A stretch of 29,448 bases of DNA from SIG447 sp045577075 (GCA_045577075.1 JAZNHR010000012.1:1-29448), one strand, 5' to 3'; shown: positions 1-6,606, counted from the stretch's first letter. Made by a program: numbers and translations. The notes: generated by a model not told the origin, from the letters alone.

Positions 1-1203
1 CATGACGTAAAATTCCTTGGCACTTTTGCAAAACAATTTACAGTGGGTTACGACTTGAATGGCGGTCAAGGTGCCGAAGGCATTGATTACGATACCAAGA
101 CCGTCAATGTAGGCACGACGATTACAATAAACGAAGCTCCCACACGAAGCGGCTACACCTTTAAAGGGTGGAAAGCGGACAATGCCACCTACAATCCGGG
201 TGATACCATGGCGGTGGACAAAGACCTTCTCTTCGTTGCACAATGGTCGCGCAATGGCAGCGGCGGTGGCGGCGGCATCACCTTAAAGTATACGCTCTCC
301 TACGAATCAAACGGCGGTACACAAATTGCAGCAGAAAAGTATACCGCAGGCATCACCGTTACCATTAACAAGACGCCTAAAAAAGAAGGTCACGTTTTTG
401 AAGGCTGGTACGCGGACGAGGCACTTACCAGTCCCGTTGACAAAGTTAAGATGACCCAAAATATCACCATATACGCAAAATGGGTGAAAGATAACGGTAG
501 CGCAGGCAGCGGCTATGATACGCCGGAAAGCCTCAACGGCGAAGACCACTTTGCATACGTTGTAGGGTATCCTGACGGCACGGTAAAACCGAATGCCCAC
601 ATCACCCGCGCAGAGGTTACCGCCATATTCTTTAGACTCTTAAAGCCCGATGAAGTAAGAGACAAAAACCTTACAACCGAAAACGCCTTTACCGATGTAA
701 AGCAAACAGATTGGTACAACACCTCTATTTCTACAATGGCAAAGCTTGGCATCGTAAACGGCAGAGCAGCAGAACTGTTTGCACCGGATGCAAATATCAC
801 ACGTGCAGAATTTGCAACCATTTGCGCAAGGTTTGACGATTCGGAATTTGAAATCGTTGACACCTTTACGGATGTAAACGGACATTGGGCGGAGTCTGAC
901 ATTCACGAAGCGGCTGCGCACGGCTGGATTCGAGGGTATGAGGACGGCACGTTTAAGCCCGACCAGCTTATCACCCGCGCAGAGGCAATGACCATGATTA
1001 ACAGAGTCTTAAACCGTGTGCCCGAATCTGCCAATGATTTGCTTGCCGACATGATTACATGGCCTGACAACAGCGACCCATCTGCATGGTACTATCTGGC
1101 GGTGCAGGAAGCCACAAACAGTCATACCTACGATATGAAAAATCATATTTATGAAAAATGGACTGCACTTAAAGAAGGTACAGACTGGATGAAATATCAA
1201 TAA
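1..1203 (+). CDS. S-layer-homology surface protein with InlB-type repeats (5' end outside window)
   Basis: The frame is open from base 1, so the true start lies upstream; the GTG at 43 is only the first start-like codon inside the window. The visible part has two InlB/Listeria-Bacteroides repeats (about bases 40-250 and 289-485; hallmark G-Y-x-F-x-G-W), joined by a short Gly-rich linker. Three SLH domains follow (about 540-650, 680-830, 865-1010), each with the usual ITRAE-like motif. The tail resembles Clostridial SLH proteins (EATNSHTY, EKWTAL, DW). SLH domains are known to anchor exported proteins to secondary wall polymers, so this is probably a wall-bound exoprotein. Its catalytic or binding part, if any, is outside the window. 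Bases 289-1203 are a close copy of 3838-4752 in the next gene. Family assignment is secure; function is not. Confidence 0.9.
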   Translation, partial: HDVKFLGTFAKQFTVGYDLNGGQGAEGIDYDTKTVNVGTTITINEAPTRSGYTFKGWKADNATYNPGDTMAVDKDLLFVAQWSRNGSGGGGGITLKYTLSYESNGGTQIAAEKYTAGITVTINKTPKKEGHVFEGWYADEALTSPVDKVKMTQNITIYAKWVKDNGSAGSGYDTPESLNGEDHFAYVVGYPDGTVKPNAHITRAEVTAIFFRLLKPDEVRDKNLTTENAFTDVKQTDWYNTSISTMAKLGIVNGRAAELFAPDANITRAEFATICARFDDSEFEIVDTFTDVNGHWAESDIHEAAAHGWIRGYEDGTFKPDQLITRAEAMTMINRVLNRVPESANDLLADMITWPDNSDPSAWYYLAVQEATNSHTYDMKNHIYEKWTALKEGTDWMKYQ

Positions 1204-1249
1204 TATAAGATGAAATACAGAAGGATATGGTACTATGAAAATCTACATG
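289..1249 (+). repeat. Long direct repeat, copy 1 (InlB repeat, SLH domains, downstream leader)
   Basis: Matches 3838-4798 with a constant offset of 3549 and no net insertion or deletion. By eye, sampled stretches are about 83-92% identical. It covers one InlB repeat, three SLH domains, the C-terminal tail, the intergenic sequence and the first codons of the following small ORF. Confidence 0.9.
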
Positions 1250-1267
1250 TGGATAGACAAGGCCTAA
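1235..1267 (+). pseudogene. 10-codon remnant of the BFD-like [2Fe-2S] gene
   Basis: The tiny ORF MKIYMWIDKA sits where the intact ferredoxin-like gene (start 4784) sits after the second SLH gene. The offset is exactly 3549 bases, the same as for the SLH repeat. Start codon, preceding AGGAT(A/T) region and first five codons align (M-K-I-Y-M against M-E-N-Y-M), and similarity fades near 1249. None of the Cys ligands remain. I infer the broken downstream end of a duplicated unit. A chance 10-codon ORF is possible, but the colinear start and upstream sequence argue against it. Confidence 0.55.
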
Positions 1268-1338
1268 AGGTTACGTTTCGTTTTGTCTCTTTTGCACAGG
1301 TTTTTCGACAAATTTGATACAAGTTTTCACAAAAAAAC

Positions 1339-1367
1339 TTGCAAAAGCTTTGTCCGTATGGTATGAT
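1339..1367 (+). promoter_or_regulatory. Promoter of the SLH glycosidase gene
   Basis: TTGCAA at 1339-1344 and TATGAT at 1362-1367 are separated by 17 bases. The leader to the ATG at 1441 is about 65-70 bases. Confidence 0.7.
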
Positions 1368-1373
1368 AAAAAA

Positions 1374-1415
1374 CAAACGCAAGGGAAGCGTTTGAACGTC
1401 TGAAACAGGCGTTTG
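1374..1415 (+). other. Hairpins in the 5' leader
   Basis: CAAACGC (1374-1380) can pair with GCGTTTG (1388-1394) around loop AAGGGAA. A second hairpin can form from AACGTCT and AGGCGTT around GAAAC. A second GCGTTTG at 1409-1415 could also compete for 1374-1380. The leader is followed by the AAGGAG ribosome site at 1428-1433. This could stabilise the mRNA or switch between structures; no riboswitch family is recognised. Confidence 0.4.
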
Positions 1416-1440
1416 TAAAAAATAAAAAAGGAGTGTTTGT

Positions 1441-4400
1441 ATGAAAAAAATCGCATTGCTTCTCAGCCTGGTTCTTTTCATCGGTCTTATGGTTCCCTTT
1501 GCCGTAAGTGCAGACGAAACGTCCGATACTACTGACCTCTATATGAACATTAAAAATGCCAGCTTTGAAGAAGGCACCACCTCGTGGGGGCGCCAAGGCA
1601 ATACCAAAATTACAGACAAGTATGCCCACACCGGCAAGTACAGTGTGGACCTTTCCAACAGCACCGGCGGCACGGATGCGCAGGCATCGCAGACGATTGT
1701 CGGCCTGGTAAAAGGTGCAACCTATGAAATTTCCGCTTGGGTGCTTGCGCCTTCCGTTGCAAATACCGTTGACTTTGGCTTCTGGATGGTTTTTTCCTCC
1801 CTCAACTACTATGACTCGAAGGATGTAACGACACAGGTTGGTATCGACAAGTCCATCCGCGGCGGCATCACGCAGTCCAACGAATGGGTACGGTACAGCG
1901 GTGAATTTACACCCCCCGACACTGCAAAATCCATTTTTCTTACCCTTCGCAACAGAACCCATCCCTGTGAGTTTTACCTAGACGATTTGGAAATTCGCAT
2001 GGTAAAAACCCCGGAGCCTATTGATGCCAATACGGACGAAACTTTCTACTACACCGAATGGGAAACGGGCGTACTCGAAGGCGAGACCCTTTTCCTGCCG
2101 GACGCCGCAAATGCCAGCGCCACGATTTCTCTTGTAACACCTGCCGGCGAGGAAACCCATACGGAAACGATTAAAGACCTGTCCAATGGCGTAAAGTATG
2201 TTTTCCGCACCGAATGGATGGAAGAAAAAGGCAAGCGGTATCATGTACGCCTGAAGGTCTATGATAAAGCCGGTGCTGAACTTCAGAATCAGGACTTCCC
2301 CGTATTCCGCTTTGACAGACCTACATACCTTGGTGCAGACGGCGTGTTCCGCAAAAACGGTAAGGAAATTAACTTTGTCGGCGGCTCCTACGGTACAACG
2401 GAAATCGTAAATAAGCACCCCGAAAAGGGCGGTGTTACTGTAATTCAGCTTATCGGTACCGAAAGCATCTCTCGCGAAGAAAGAATGAATCAGGCCTTAG
2501 ATCAGGGTATGTTCGTACTCTTTAATCTCTATTCCGACGGCAAAAGCGCAGGCCATCCGGATAGAATTGAAAGCGTTAAGGAAACCGTTAAAAAATGGAA
2601 GGACCACCCCGCACTCTTTGGCTGGAAGATTCAGGACGAACCCTATCAGAGAGGTAACACCGACGAGGAATTGATTGCGGCTTACGAAGCGATTCGTAAC
2701 ATCGACCCCGATCACCCCATCTACTTCCCTGATTCTCCTCCCGGCGGCTACGAATGGTGCTTCCGCTACTGTGATATTTTCGATATCGACACATATATAG
2801 GTTCTGAAGCCGATGCCGGCAGAAAGTTTACAGAATATTTTGATATTGCAATGAAGGCTTCCAAAGGCCGCAAGCCCTTCTCCATCGTACTCCAGTTCTT
2901 TGAATACCTCGGCTATATGCCCACGCTCGACGAACTGCGTCACCACACGTACCAGGCATTCTTCTCCGGCGCATCTGGCTTCTTCTTCCATTGCCTTGGC
3001 TGGGAAGGCTCTGACCCGAACACCACGCTCATGGTGGACAGACCGATCTGGCAGGAAGTTGTAAACGAATGGGCGGACTGGGAACAGCAGTTTATGTTTG
3101 ACTGCTTTGTAAACGGCAAAAATAAGTTCTTATATTACAGTAGAGATGATGATGTAATGTGGGCAACCTTTACAGATAATAAAGATATTTATGCTATTTG
3201 CTTAAACCGCAACAAAAAAACGCCCACAACCGCCACAATTCCCCTTGTAGACGGCACAGGTACCGTAAAGGTTGACGGCTTTAGTGCAGTTCGCATGTCC
3301 GGCGAAGAAACGACACTGACCGGAAGTGGCACACTGAATCTGGAACTCGAGCCCATGGAAGCTGCAGTTTGGAGGGTTACACCGGAAAACGCCATTGACG
3401 CTTCTACTCTCCAGACAACCACGTACAGAGATATGCTCCTCGGGGCAGATTCGACCCCCATTGACAGGTGGAATGCCGCTGACAATACAGATACCCCTGA
3501 CGGCACGCCCGATATGTATCAGGTAAAAATTCATTTTGAATCTGCAGACCCGTCTATGGGCACTGTAACTCCTGAAGTGGACATAGTTACAATCCCCGGC
3601 ACTGTCTCCAGCGGTACTGTAAAAGCAGAATCCAAAGCAACTGCAAAAACCGGACGCCGGTTCGTAAACTGGACGTACGACGGGAAATCGGTAGGAACTA
3701 AGGTAGCGCTCAGCCATAAATTTGCTGCAACCGGAGGCACAGAATACACCTTCGTGGCCGCGTTTAAAAAAGGCGGCAGTGGCGGCAGTGGCGGCAGTGG
3801 CGGCGGTGGCGGCGGTGGCGGTAGCACCACCGTAATGTATACGCTCTCCTACGAATCAAACGGCGGTACACAATTTACCGCGGAAAAGTATTCCGCCGGC
3901 ACCACCGTTACCCTTGGCAAAACGCCTGAAAAAGAAGGCTACACCTTTGAAGGCTGGTACGCGGACAAGGCACTTACCAGTCCCGTTGAAAAAGTAACGA
4001 TAACCCAAAATATCACCATATACGCAAAATGGGCGAAAGAGGAAGCCAATGCAGGCAGCGGCTATGATACGCCGGAAATCCTCAACGGAGAAGACCACTT
4101 TGCATATGTTTTAGGGTATCCCGACGGCACCGTAAAGCCGAATGCCCACATCACCCGTGCAGAGGTTGCTGACATATTCTATAGGCTCTTAAAAGCCGGT
4201 GAAGTAAGAGATAAAAATCTTACAACCGAAAACGCCTTTACCGATGTAAAGCAAACAGATTGGTACAACACCTCTGTTTCTACAATGACAAAGCTTGGTA
4301 TTATAAACGGCAGAACAGCAGAACTGTTTGCCCCAAATGAAAACATCACACGTGCTGAATTTGCAGCCATTTGCGCAAGATTAGATGATTCGGAATTTGA

Positions 4401-4725
4401 AATCGTTGATACCTTTACGGACGTAGATGGACATTGGGCTGCATCCTATATTCACGAAACGGCCGCTCGCGGCTGGATTCGAGGGTATGAGGACAATACG
4501 TTTAAGCCCGACCAGCTTGTCACACGCGCAGAGGCGATGGCCATGATTAACAGAGTGTTGAATCGTGTGCCCGAAGCCGTCGACGATTTGCTAGCCAGTA
4601 TGACCACATGGCCTGACAACAGCGATACCTCCGCATGGTACTATCTGGCGGTACAGGAAGCAACCAACAGTCATACCTACGAAATGAAAAATCATACTTA
4701 TGAAAAATGGACTGCGCTTAAATAA
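1441..4725 (+). CDS. Secreted S-layer-anchored glycosidase-like multidomain protein
   Basis: 1094 residues; start fixed by AAGGAG at 1428-1433. Order: signal peptide (1-24, cleavage near VSA-DE); CBM4/9-like jelly-roll (about 33-188); Ig-like segment (190-290); TIM-barrel-like region (about 300-600) with WKIQDEP and QFFEYLG; divergent bacterial repeat (694-776); Gly/Ser linker (777-795); InlB repeat (800-864); three SLH domains (about 885-1047). In retaining glycosidases such barrels use two glutamates; E400 (in DEP) and E488 (in QFFE) are candidates, by inference only. The GH family and substrate are not determined. It probably acts on polysaccharide at the cell surface. The last codons are lost: a TAA at 4723-4725 replaces GAA of the sister gene, removing EGTDWMKYQ. 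A ferredoxin-like gene follows at 4784. Confidence 0.87.
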   Translation: MKKIALLLSLVLFIGLMVPFAVSADETSDTTDLYMNIKNASFEEGTTSWGRQGNTKITDKYAHTGKYSVDLSNSTGGTDAQASQTIVGLVKGATYEISAWVLAPSVANTVDFGFWMVFSSLNYYDSKDVTTQVGIDKSIRGGITQSNEWVRYSGEFTPPDTAKSIFLTLRNRTHPCEFYLDDLEIRMVKTPEPIDANTDETFYYTEWETGVLEGETLFLPDAANASATISLVTPAGEETHTETIKDLSNGVKYVFRTEWMEEKGKRYHVRLKVYDKAGAELQNQDFPVFRFDRPTYLGADGVFRKNGKEINFVGGSYGTTEIVNKHPEKGGVTVIQLIGTESISREERMNQALDQGMFVLFNLYSDGKSAGHPDRIESVKETVKKWKDHPALFGWKIQDEPYQRGNTDEELIAAYEAIRNIDPDHPIYFPDSPPGGYEWCFRYCDIFDIDTYIGSEADAGRKFTEYFDIAMKASKGRKPFSIVLQFFEYLGYMPTLDELRHHTYQAFFSGASGFFFHCLGWEGSDPNTTLMVDRPIWQEVVNEWADWEQQFMFDCFVNGKNKFLYYSRDDDVMWATFTDNKDIYAICLNRNKKTPTTATIPLVDGTGTVKVDGFSAVRMSGEETTLTGSGTLNLELEPMEAAVWRVTPENAIDASTLQTTTYRDMLLGADSTPIDRWNAADNTDTPDGTPDMYQVKIHFESADPSMGTVTPEVDIVTIPGTVSSGTVKAESKATAKTGRRFVNWTYDGKSVGTKVALSHKFAATGGTEYTFVAAFKKGGSGGSGGSGGGGGGGGSTTVMYTLSYESNGGTQFTAEKYSAGTTVTLGKTPEKEGYTFEGWYADKALTSPVEKVTITQNITIYAKWAKEEANAGSGYDTPEILNGEDHFAYVLGYPDGTVKPNAHITRAEVADIFYRLLKAGEVRDKNLTTENAFTDVKQTDWYNTSVSTMTKLGIINGRTAELFAPNENITRAEFAAICARLDDSEFEIVDTFTDVDGHWAASYIHETAARGWIRGYEDNTFKPDQLVTRAEAMAMINRVLNRVPEAVDDLLASMTTWPDNSDTSAWYYLAVQEATNSHTYEMKNHTYEKWTALK
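3772..3825 (+). repeat. 9-bp tandem repeat encoding a Gly/Ser linker
   Basis: Three perfect GGCGGCAGT units (3772-3798) are followed by two GGCGGCGGT units and one GGCGGTAGC. Together they encode a GGS/GGG spacer between the bacterial repeat and the InlB domain. The sister gene has a much shorter Gly-rich linker at the same place, so the length probably varies by slippage. Confidence 0.85.
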
Positions 4726-4798
4726 GGTACGGACTGGATGAAGTATCAATAATATAAGATGAAATACAGGAGGATATGCTGTTATGGAAAACTATATG
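3838..4798 (+). repeat. Long direct repeat, copy 2
   Basis: Partner of 289-1249. The left boundary is sharp, just after the Gly-rich linker; the right boundary fades inside the ferredoxin-like gene. The two copies are potential substrates for homologous recombination, which would swap or delete the module between them. Confidence 0.9.
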
Positions 4799-4987
4799 GT
4801 TTGTAACTGCAAGCAGGTAAGTCATTTTGACATTGTGGACGCGGTGCAGAAAAGCACGCATTTTGACGATGTACTGCTCGCGTTTGAAGACGTACAGAAG
4901 CTCACAAACTGCTCCACAGGCTGTGGCGGCTGTTATCCCAAGGTGTTGGATATCATTTCCGATATTCTGCACGGCGCTGTACGGTAG
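4784..4987 (+). CDS. BFD-like [2Fe-2S] small protein
   Basis: 67 residues, start set by AGGAGG at 4768-4773, ten bases upstream. The pattern C7-x-C9 and C47-x-x-C50 is the four-Cys [2Fe-2S] arrangement of the bacterioferritin-associated ferredoxin (Fer2_BFD) domain; C43 is an extra Cys. Stand-alone BFD proteins are known to mediate electron transfer, for example iron release from bacterioferritin, and the same fold occurs as a domain in NirB and NifU-type proteins. No bacterioferritin gene is in the window, so the partner is unknown. It follows the SLH glycosidase by 58 bases with no terminator between, so they may be cotranscribed, but a cytosolic Fe-S protein has no obvious link to a wall enzyme. 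A two-stem terminator region follows. Confidence 0.85.
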   Translation: MENYMVCNCKQVSHFDIVDAVQKSTHFDDVLLAFEDVQKLTNCSTGCGGCYPKVLDIISDILHGAVR

Positions 4988-5016
4988 AAACAAAAAATTT
5001 CTTTTTTCAAGTTTGT

Positions 5017-5046
5017 CAGCGTGTCGATAGGTTTATCGACACGCTG
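5017..5046 (+). other. Perfect 13-bp hairpin
   Basis: Arms 5017-5029 and 5034-5046 are perfectly complementary around a GGTT loop. No T-run follows directly; the next hairpin begins one base later. It may act as an mRNA 3'-end structure or as a DNA site. Confidence 0.7.
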
Positions 5047-5047
5047 C

Positions 5048-5078
5048 GGTATGCAGAATTTTTCTGCATACCTTTTTT
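5048..5078 (+). terminator. Intrinsic terminator of the SLH/ferredoxin unit
   Basis: Stem GGTATGCAGAA (5048-5058) pairs with TTCTGCATACC (5062-5072) around TTT and is followed by six T (5073-5078). Confidence 0.9.
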
Positions 5079-5087
5079 ATTGTTTGC

Positions 5088-5116
5088 TTTACATTTTTGT
5101 TTCGATGTGGTAAAAT
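5088..5116 (+). promoter_or_regulatory. Promoter of the structured RNA
   Basis: TTTACA (5088-5093), 17-base spacer, TAAAAT (5111-5116). The predicted start near 5123 falls exactly at the beginning of the 12-bp closing stem. Confidence 0.8.
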
Positions 5117-5122
5117 GAAGAC

Positions 5123-5291
5123 ATACCACACTACATTTGAATACTCGATAAATGTTTATATCCGTGAGGGGAGATACTACCTTGGTAAAAGGTGTTCTCT
5201 CTTTATTCCCTTGCGGATATTTATCGGTGTAGTGTGGTAACGAAACCGAGGGAAACACTTTTTCGGCACGCCCTTCGGGGTGTGCCTTTTT
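5123..5291 (+). ncRNA. Structured RNA of unknown family with its own promoter and terminator
   Basis: The transcript would be about 169 nt. 5124-5135 and 5228-5239 form a perfect 12-bp closing stem. Inside, 5146-5153 pairs with 5219-5226 (8 bp) and 5160-5164 pairs with 5214-5218 (5 bp). A terminal hairpin from about 5166 to 5203 has loop GGTAA and inner stem ACCTT/AAGGT. The unpaired TCCCT at 5208-5212 could pair with AGGGA at 5249-5253, outside the closing stem, giving a pseudoknot. A strong UUCG-loop terminator ends it at 5291. It may be a stand-alone small RNA or a leader of the small ORF that follows. The rod shape recalls 6S RNA, but the internal loop is one-sided (10 nt against 1), so I do not name it so. 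Confidence 0.65.
5265..5291 (+). terminator. UUCG-loop intrinsic terminator
   Basis: GGCACGCCC (5265-5273) pairs with GGGTGTGCC (5278-5286, one G-T pair) around TTCG, followed by TTTTT (5287-5291). A ribosome site (GTGAGG, 5295-5300) comes four bases later, so it could also act as an attenuator. Confidence 0.9.
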
Positions 5292-5339
5292 ATTGTGAGG
5301 TAAAAAATATGCGAACAAAACAAATCATCGACGCCTCTT

Positions 5340-5516
5340 ATGCCATCACAACAAGGCAAACGCTGTCCCGGAAACGGCAATCATCCGGACTATACTTGTT
5401 GTTGCGATGCGTGCGATTACTTTTTGTACTGTTTTCCGCAGTTTGACCGGCGATTCAAGTCAAACAAATTCAAAAAGTGGGTTGTGAAACTACTACGCAA
5501 AATGGGCGTAAAATAG
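5340..5516 (+). CDS. Small Cys-rich basic protein, possibly frameshifted at its start
   Basis: 58 residues with six Cys (C9, C20, C21, C22, C25, C31) in a CPGNGNHPDY...CCCxxC pattern and a basic tail (RRFKSNKFKK...LLRKMGVK). This suggests a small metal-binding or nucleic-acid-associated protein; I do not recognise the family. The ATG at 5340 has no ribosome site. The good site GTGAGG (5295-5300) instead serves an ATG at 5309 in another frame, which reads MRTKQIIDASYAITT and then degenerates into hydrophobic residues. A +1 shift near 5345-5355 would join that N-terminus to the Cys-rich part. So this is an internal-start gene, a one-base indel, or a programmed +1 frameshift; the sequence alone cannot decide. 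It lies directly behind the structured RNA. Confidence 0.55.
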   Translation: MPSQQGKRCPGNGNHPDYTCCCDACDYFLYCFPQFDRRFKSNKFKKWVVKLLRKMGVK

Positions 5517-5598
5517 AAAGGTACAAAAAAGCGTAGTCCCTTTGACTTTTTAAAAAAACTTTTTGCTGTCCTTTTTATCGGACACCTGTTGCAGTATA

Positions 5599-5627
5599 CT
5601 GATATTGTAAGAACAAAACAATATCAG
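5599..5627 (+). promoter_or_regulatory. Palindrome between -10 box and ribosome site
   Basis: CTGATATTGT (5599-5608) and ACAATATCAG (5618-5627) are perfect 10-bp arms around nine bases. The left arm touches a TATACT -10-like box (5595-5600); the right arm enters the AGGAGG ribosome site (5626-5631). It could be a repressor operator or an RNA hairpin hiding the ribosome site. Confidence 0.65.
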
Positions 5628-5639
5628 GAGGTACCCCCC

Positions 5640-5954
5640 ATGAATTATGCTGAAAAAATGGACCGCAAAGAATTTGCTGCACTTTATACATCCATTGTTG
5701 AAAACGGAAATACCGCTTTAAAGCCCCTCGCACCGCTCCCGGCGCGCCCCCACCTGTACCTCGTGCCAAAGCCTGCGACCGAGAAAGCCTGCCCTGCCCC
5801 TCGTTTTGGACTGCGCGCTTTGGGAAAATGCATTCTCGGCTTTGTAGCATGCTTTTGCCTGTACGCCGCAACCACCGGCTCCGCCGCCCTTTTAGGCGAT
5901 TTAATTGGCTGCGGTGCCGTGGCCTATTTTGCCGTCCGCTGCCTTGGAAACTGA
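5640..5954 (+). CDS. Small hypothetical membrane protein
   Basis: 104 residues. The start at 5640 is set by AGGAGGT at 5626-5632; the frame also runs upstream to 5589 but that part has no ribosome site. Residues 1-60 are soluble and Pro-rich (PLAPLPARPHLYLVPKP). Residues 62-78 and 80-99 are hydrophobic and rich in Cys, Ala and Gly, forming one membrane hairpin or two short helices. I recognise no family. A TATACT box precedes it and the 10-bp-arm palindrome at 5599-5627 overlaps its control region, so it is probably regulated. No terminator directly follows; the next one is at 6025-6050. Confidence 0.65.
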   Translation: MNYAEKMDRKEFAALYTSIVENGNTALKPLAPLPARPHLYLVPKPATEKACPAPRFGLRALGKCILGFVACFCLYAATTGSAALLGDLIGCGAVAYFAVRCLGN

Positions 5955-5970
5955 AAAGGATAAGACGCGT

Positions 5971-6026
5971 CTTTGTAAAATCTACATAGTGTTAGTAAGC
6001 TGACAGACGTTGAAAACGATGAATGA
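5971..6026 (+). pseudogene. Decayed 3' end of an Xre-type HTH gene
   Basis: Bases 5994-6020 read SKLTDVEND, identical to the C-terminus of the intact HTH protein ending at 6930. The upstream CTTTGTAAAATC (5971-5982) matches CTTTATAAAATC of that gene. Between them about 13 bases are missing, which breaks the frame. The terminator is duplicated too. This is a remnant of a paralogous HTH gene or of a duplication. Confidence 0.75.
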
Positions 6027-6050
6027 CCGCGCTTTTTGCGCGGTCTTTCT
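6025..6050 (+). terminator. Terminator, copy 1
   Basis: GACCGCGC (6025-6032), TTTTT loop, GCGCGGTC (6038-6045), then TTTCT. Stem and loop are identical to the terminator at 6931-6953. Confidence 0.85.
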
Positions 6051-6067
6051 TATTGCCAAAAGCTTTT

Positions 6068-6559
6068 TCAATTTGAGGAAACGCCCTTTTGTCCCCAAAC
6101 TTTATCGGCAACATTCCATATGGTACGCCCCTTTCGCTCCGCATATTCGAAAGTATGAATTGCGCCGCCCCAAGAACGTGTAATGTAACAAATCAGAAAT
6201 GCGGTGTTATCCACCATAAATTCATTTGTTTTTAGAATATGGAACTTTTTTGGTGTAGACAGAGGAATGTCTGCCATTAAAATGGTATCAAATTTTTGCC
6301 AATACCATTCTTCGTCCTCCACTATATCTTTTGTTAAGTATGGTAATACCAAATTGAGTCTTATGTTTGTATACGTTTTTTTCAGTTTTCGAACAGCCAT
6401 GGCGGCAAGGCTATCGAATGCCCCGTAATTGCCCACCCAAAATTCATTAACCCCGTGCATCGCAATAAGCTGCTCAACCATTTTTCCCACGGTTTCTTCC
6501 ACATTTCTGTCCTGTATTTCTCTGTGCCCTGCAAAACAGCACCTTTTATTTCGGCCCAT
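6068..6559 (-). CDS. SLOG-family (DUF1273-like) nucleotide-binding protein
   Basis: 163 residues. The N-terminal CCFAGHRE and the following GNYGAFDSLAA are typical of the Rossmann-like SLOG superfamily, with the C-terminal MVDNTAFLICY and GGAIHTFEYA also fitting. SLOG domains are known to bind nucleotides or nucleotide-derived ligands, and some act in stress or phage-defence systems; the ligand here is unknown. The start (ATGGGCCG) is preceded by a GAGGG-type ribosome site. It is divergent from the HTH gene at 6682 with a 122-base shared control region. The module is bracketed by two copies of the HTH tail and terminator, suggesting a duplicated or inserted cassette. Confidence 0.75.
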   Translation of the reverse strand: MGRNKRCCFAGHREIQDRNVEETVGKMVEQLIAMHGVNEFWVGNYGAFDSLAAMAVRKLKKTYTNIRLNLVLPYLTKDIVEDEEWYWQKFDTILMADIPLSTPKKFHILKTNEFMVDNTAFLICYITRSWGGAIHTFEYAERKGRTIWNVADKVWGQKGVSSN

Positions 6560-6583
6560 TATAACACCCTCTTTTCAACACTT

Positions 6584-6594
6584 CCGTATTACGG
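6584..6594. promoter_or_regulatory. Palindromic operator candidate CCGTA-T-TACGG
   Basis: Perfect 5-bp arms around one base. It lies just downstream of the predicted SLOG transcription start and near the HTH gene. It is a plausible binding site for the neighbouring Xre-type protein, by inference. Confidence 0.45.
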
Positions 6595-6606
6595 TAGTTT
6601 TATTTA

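Noticed and set aside
1233..1481. Minus-strand ORF opposite the glycosidase leader
   Set aside because: No ribosome site and it overlaps the promoter and signal-peptide codons.
3531..3830. Minus-strand proline-rich ORF
   Set aside because: Shadow of the GGS linker and bacterial-repeat codons of the SLH gene.
5123..5291. 6S RNA
   Set aside because: Closing stem and rod shape fit, but the internal loop is one-sided (10 nt against 1 nt) and I cannot match the consensus; kept as an unnamed RNA.
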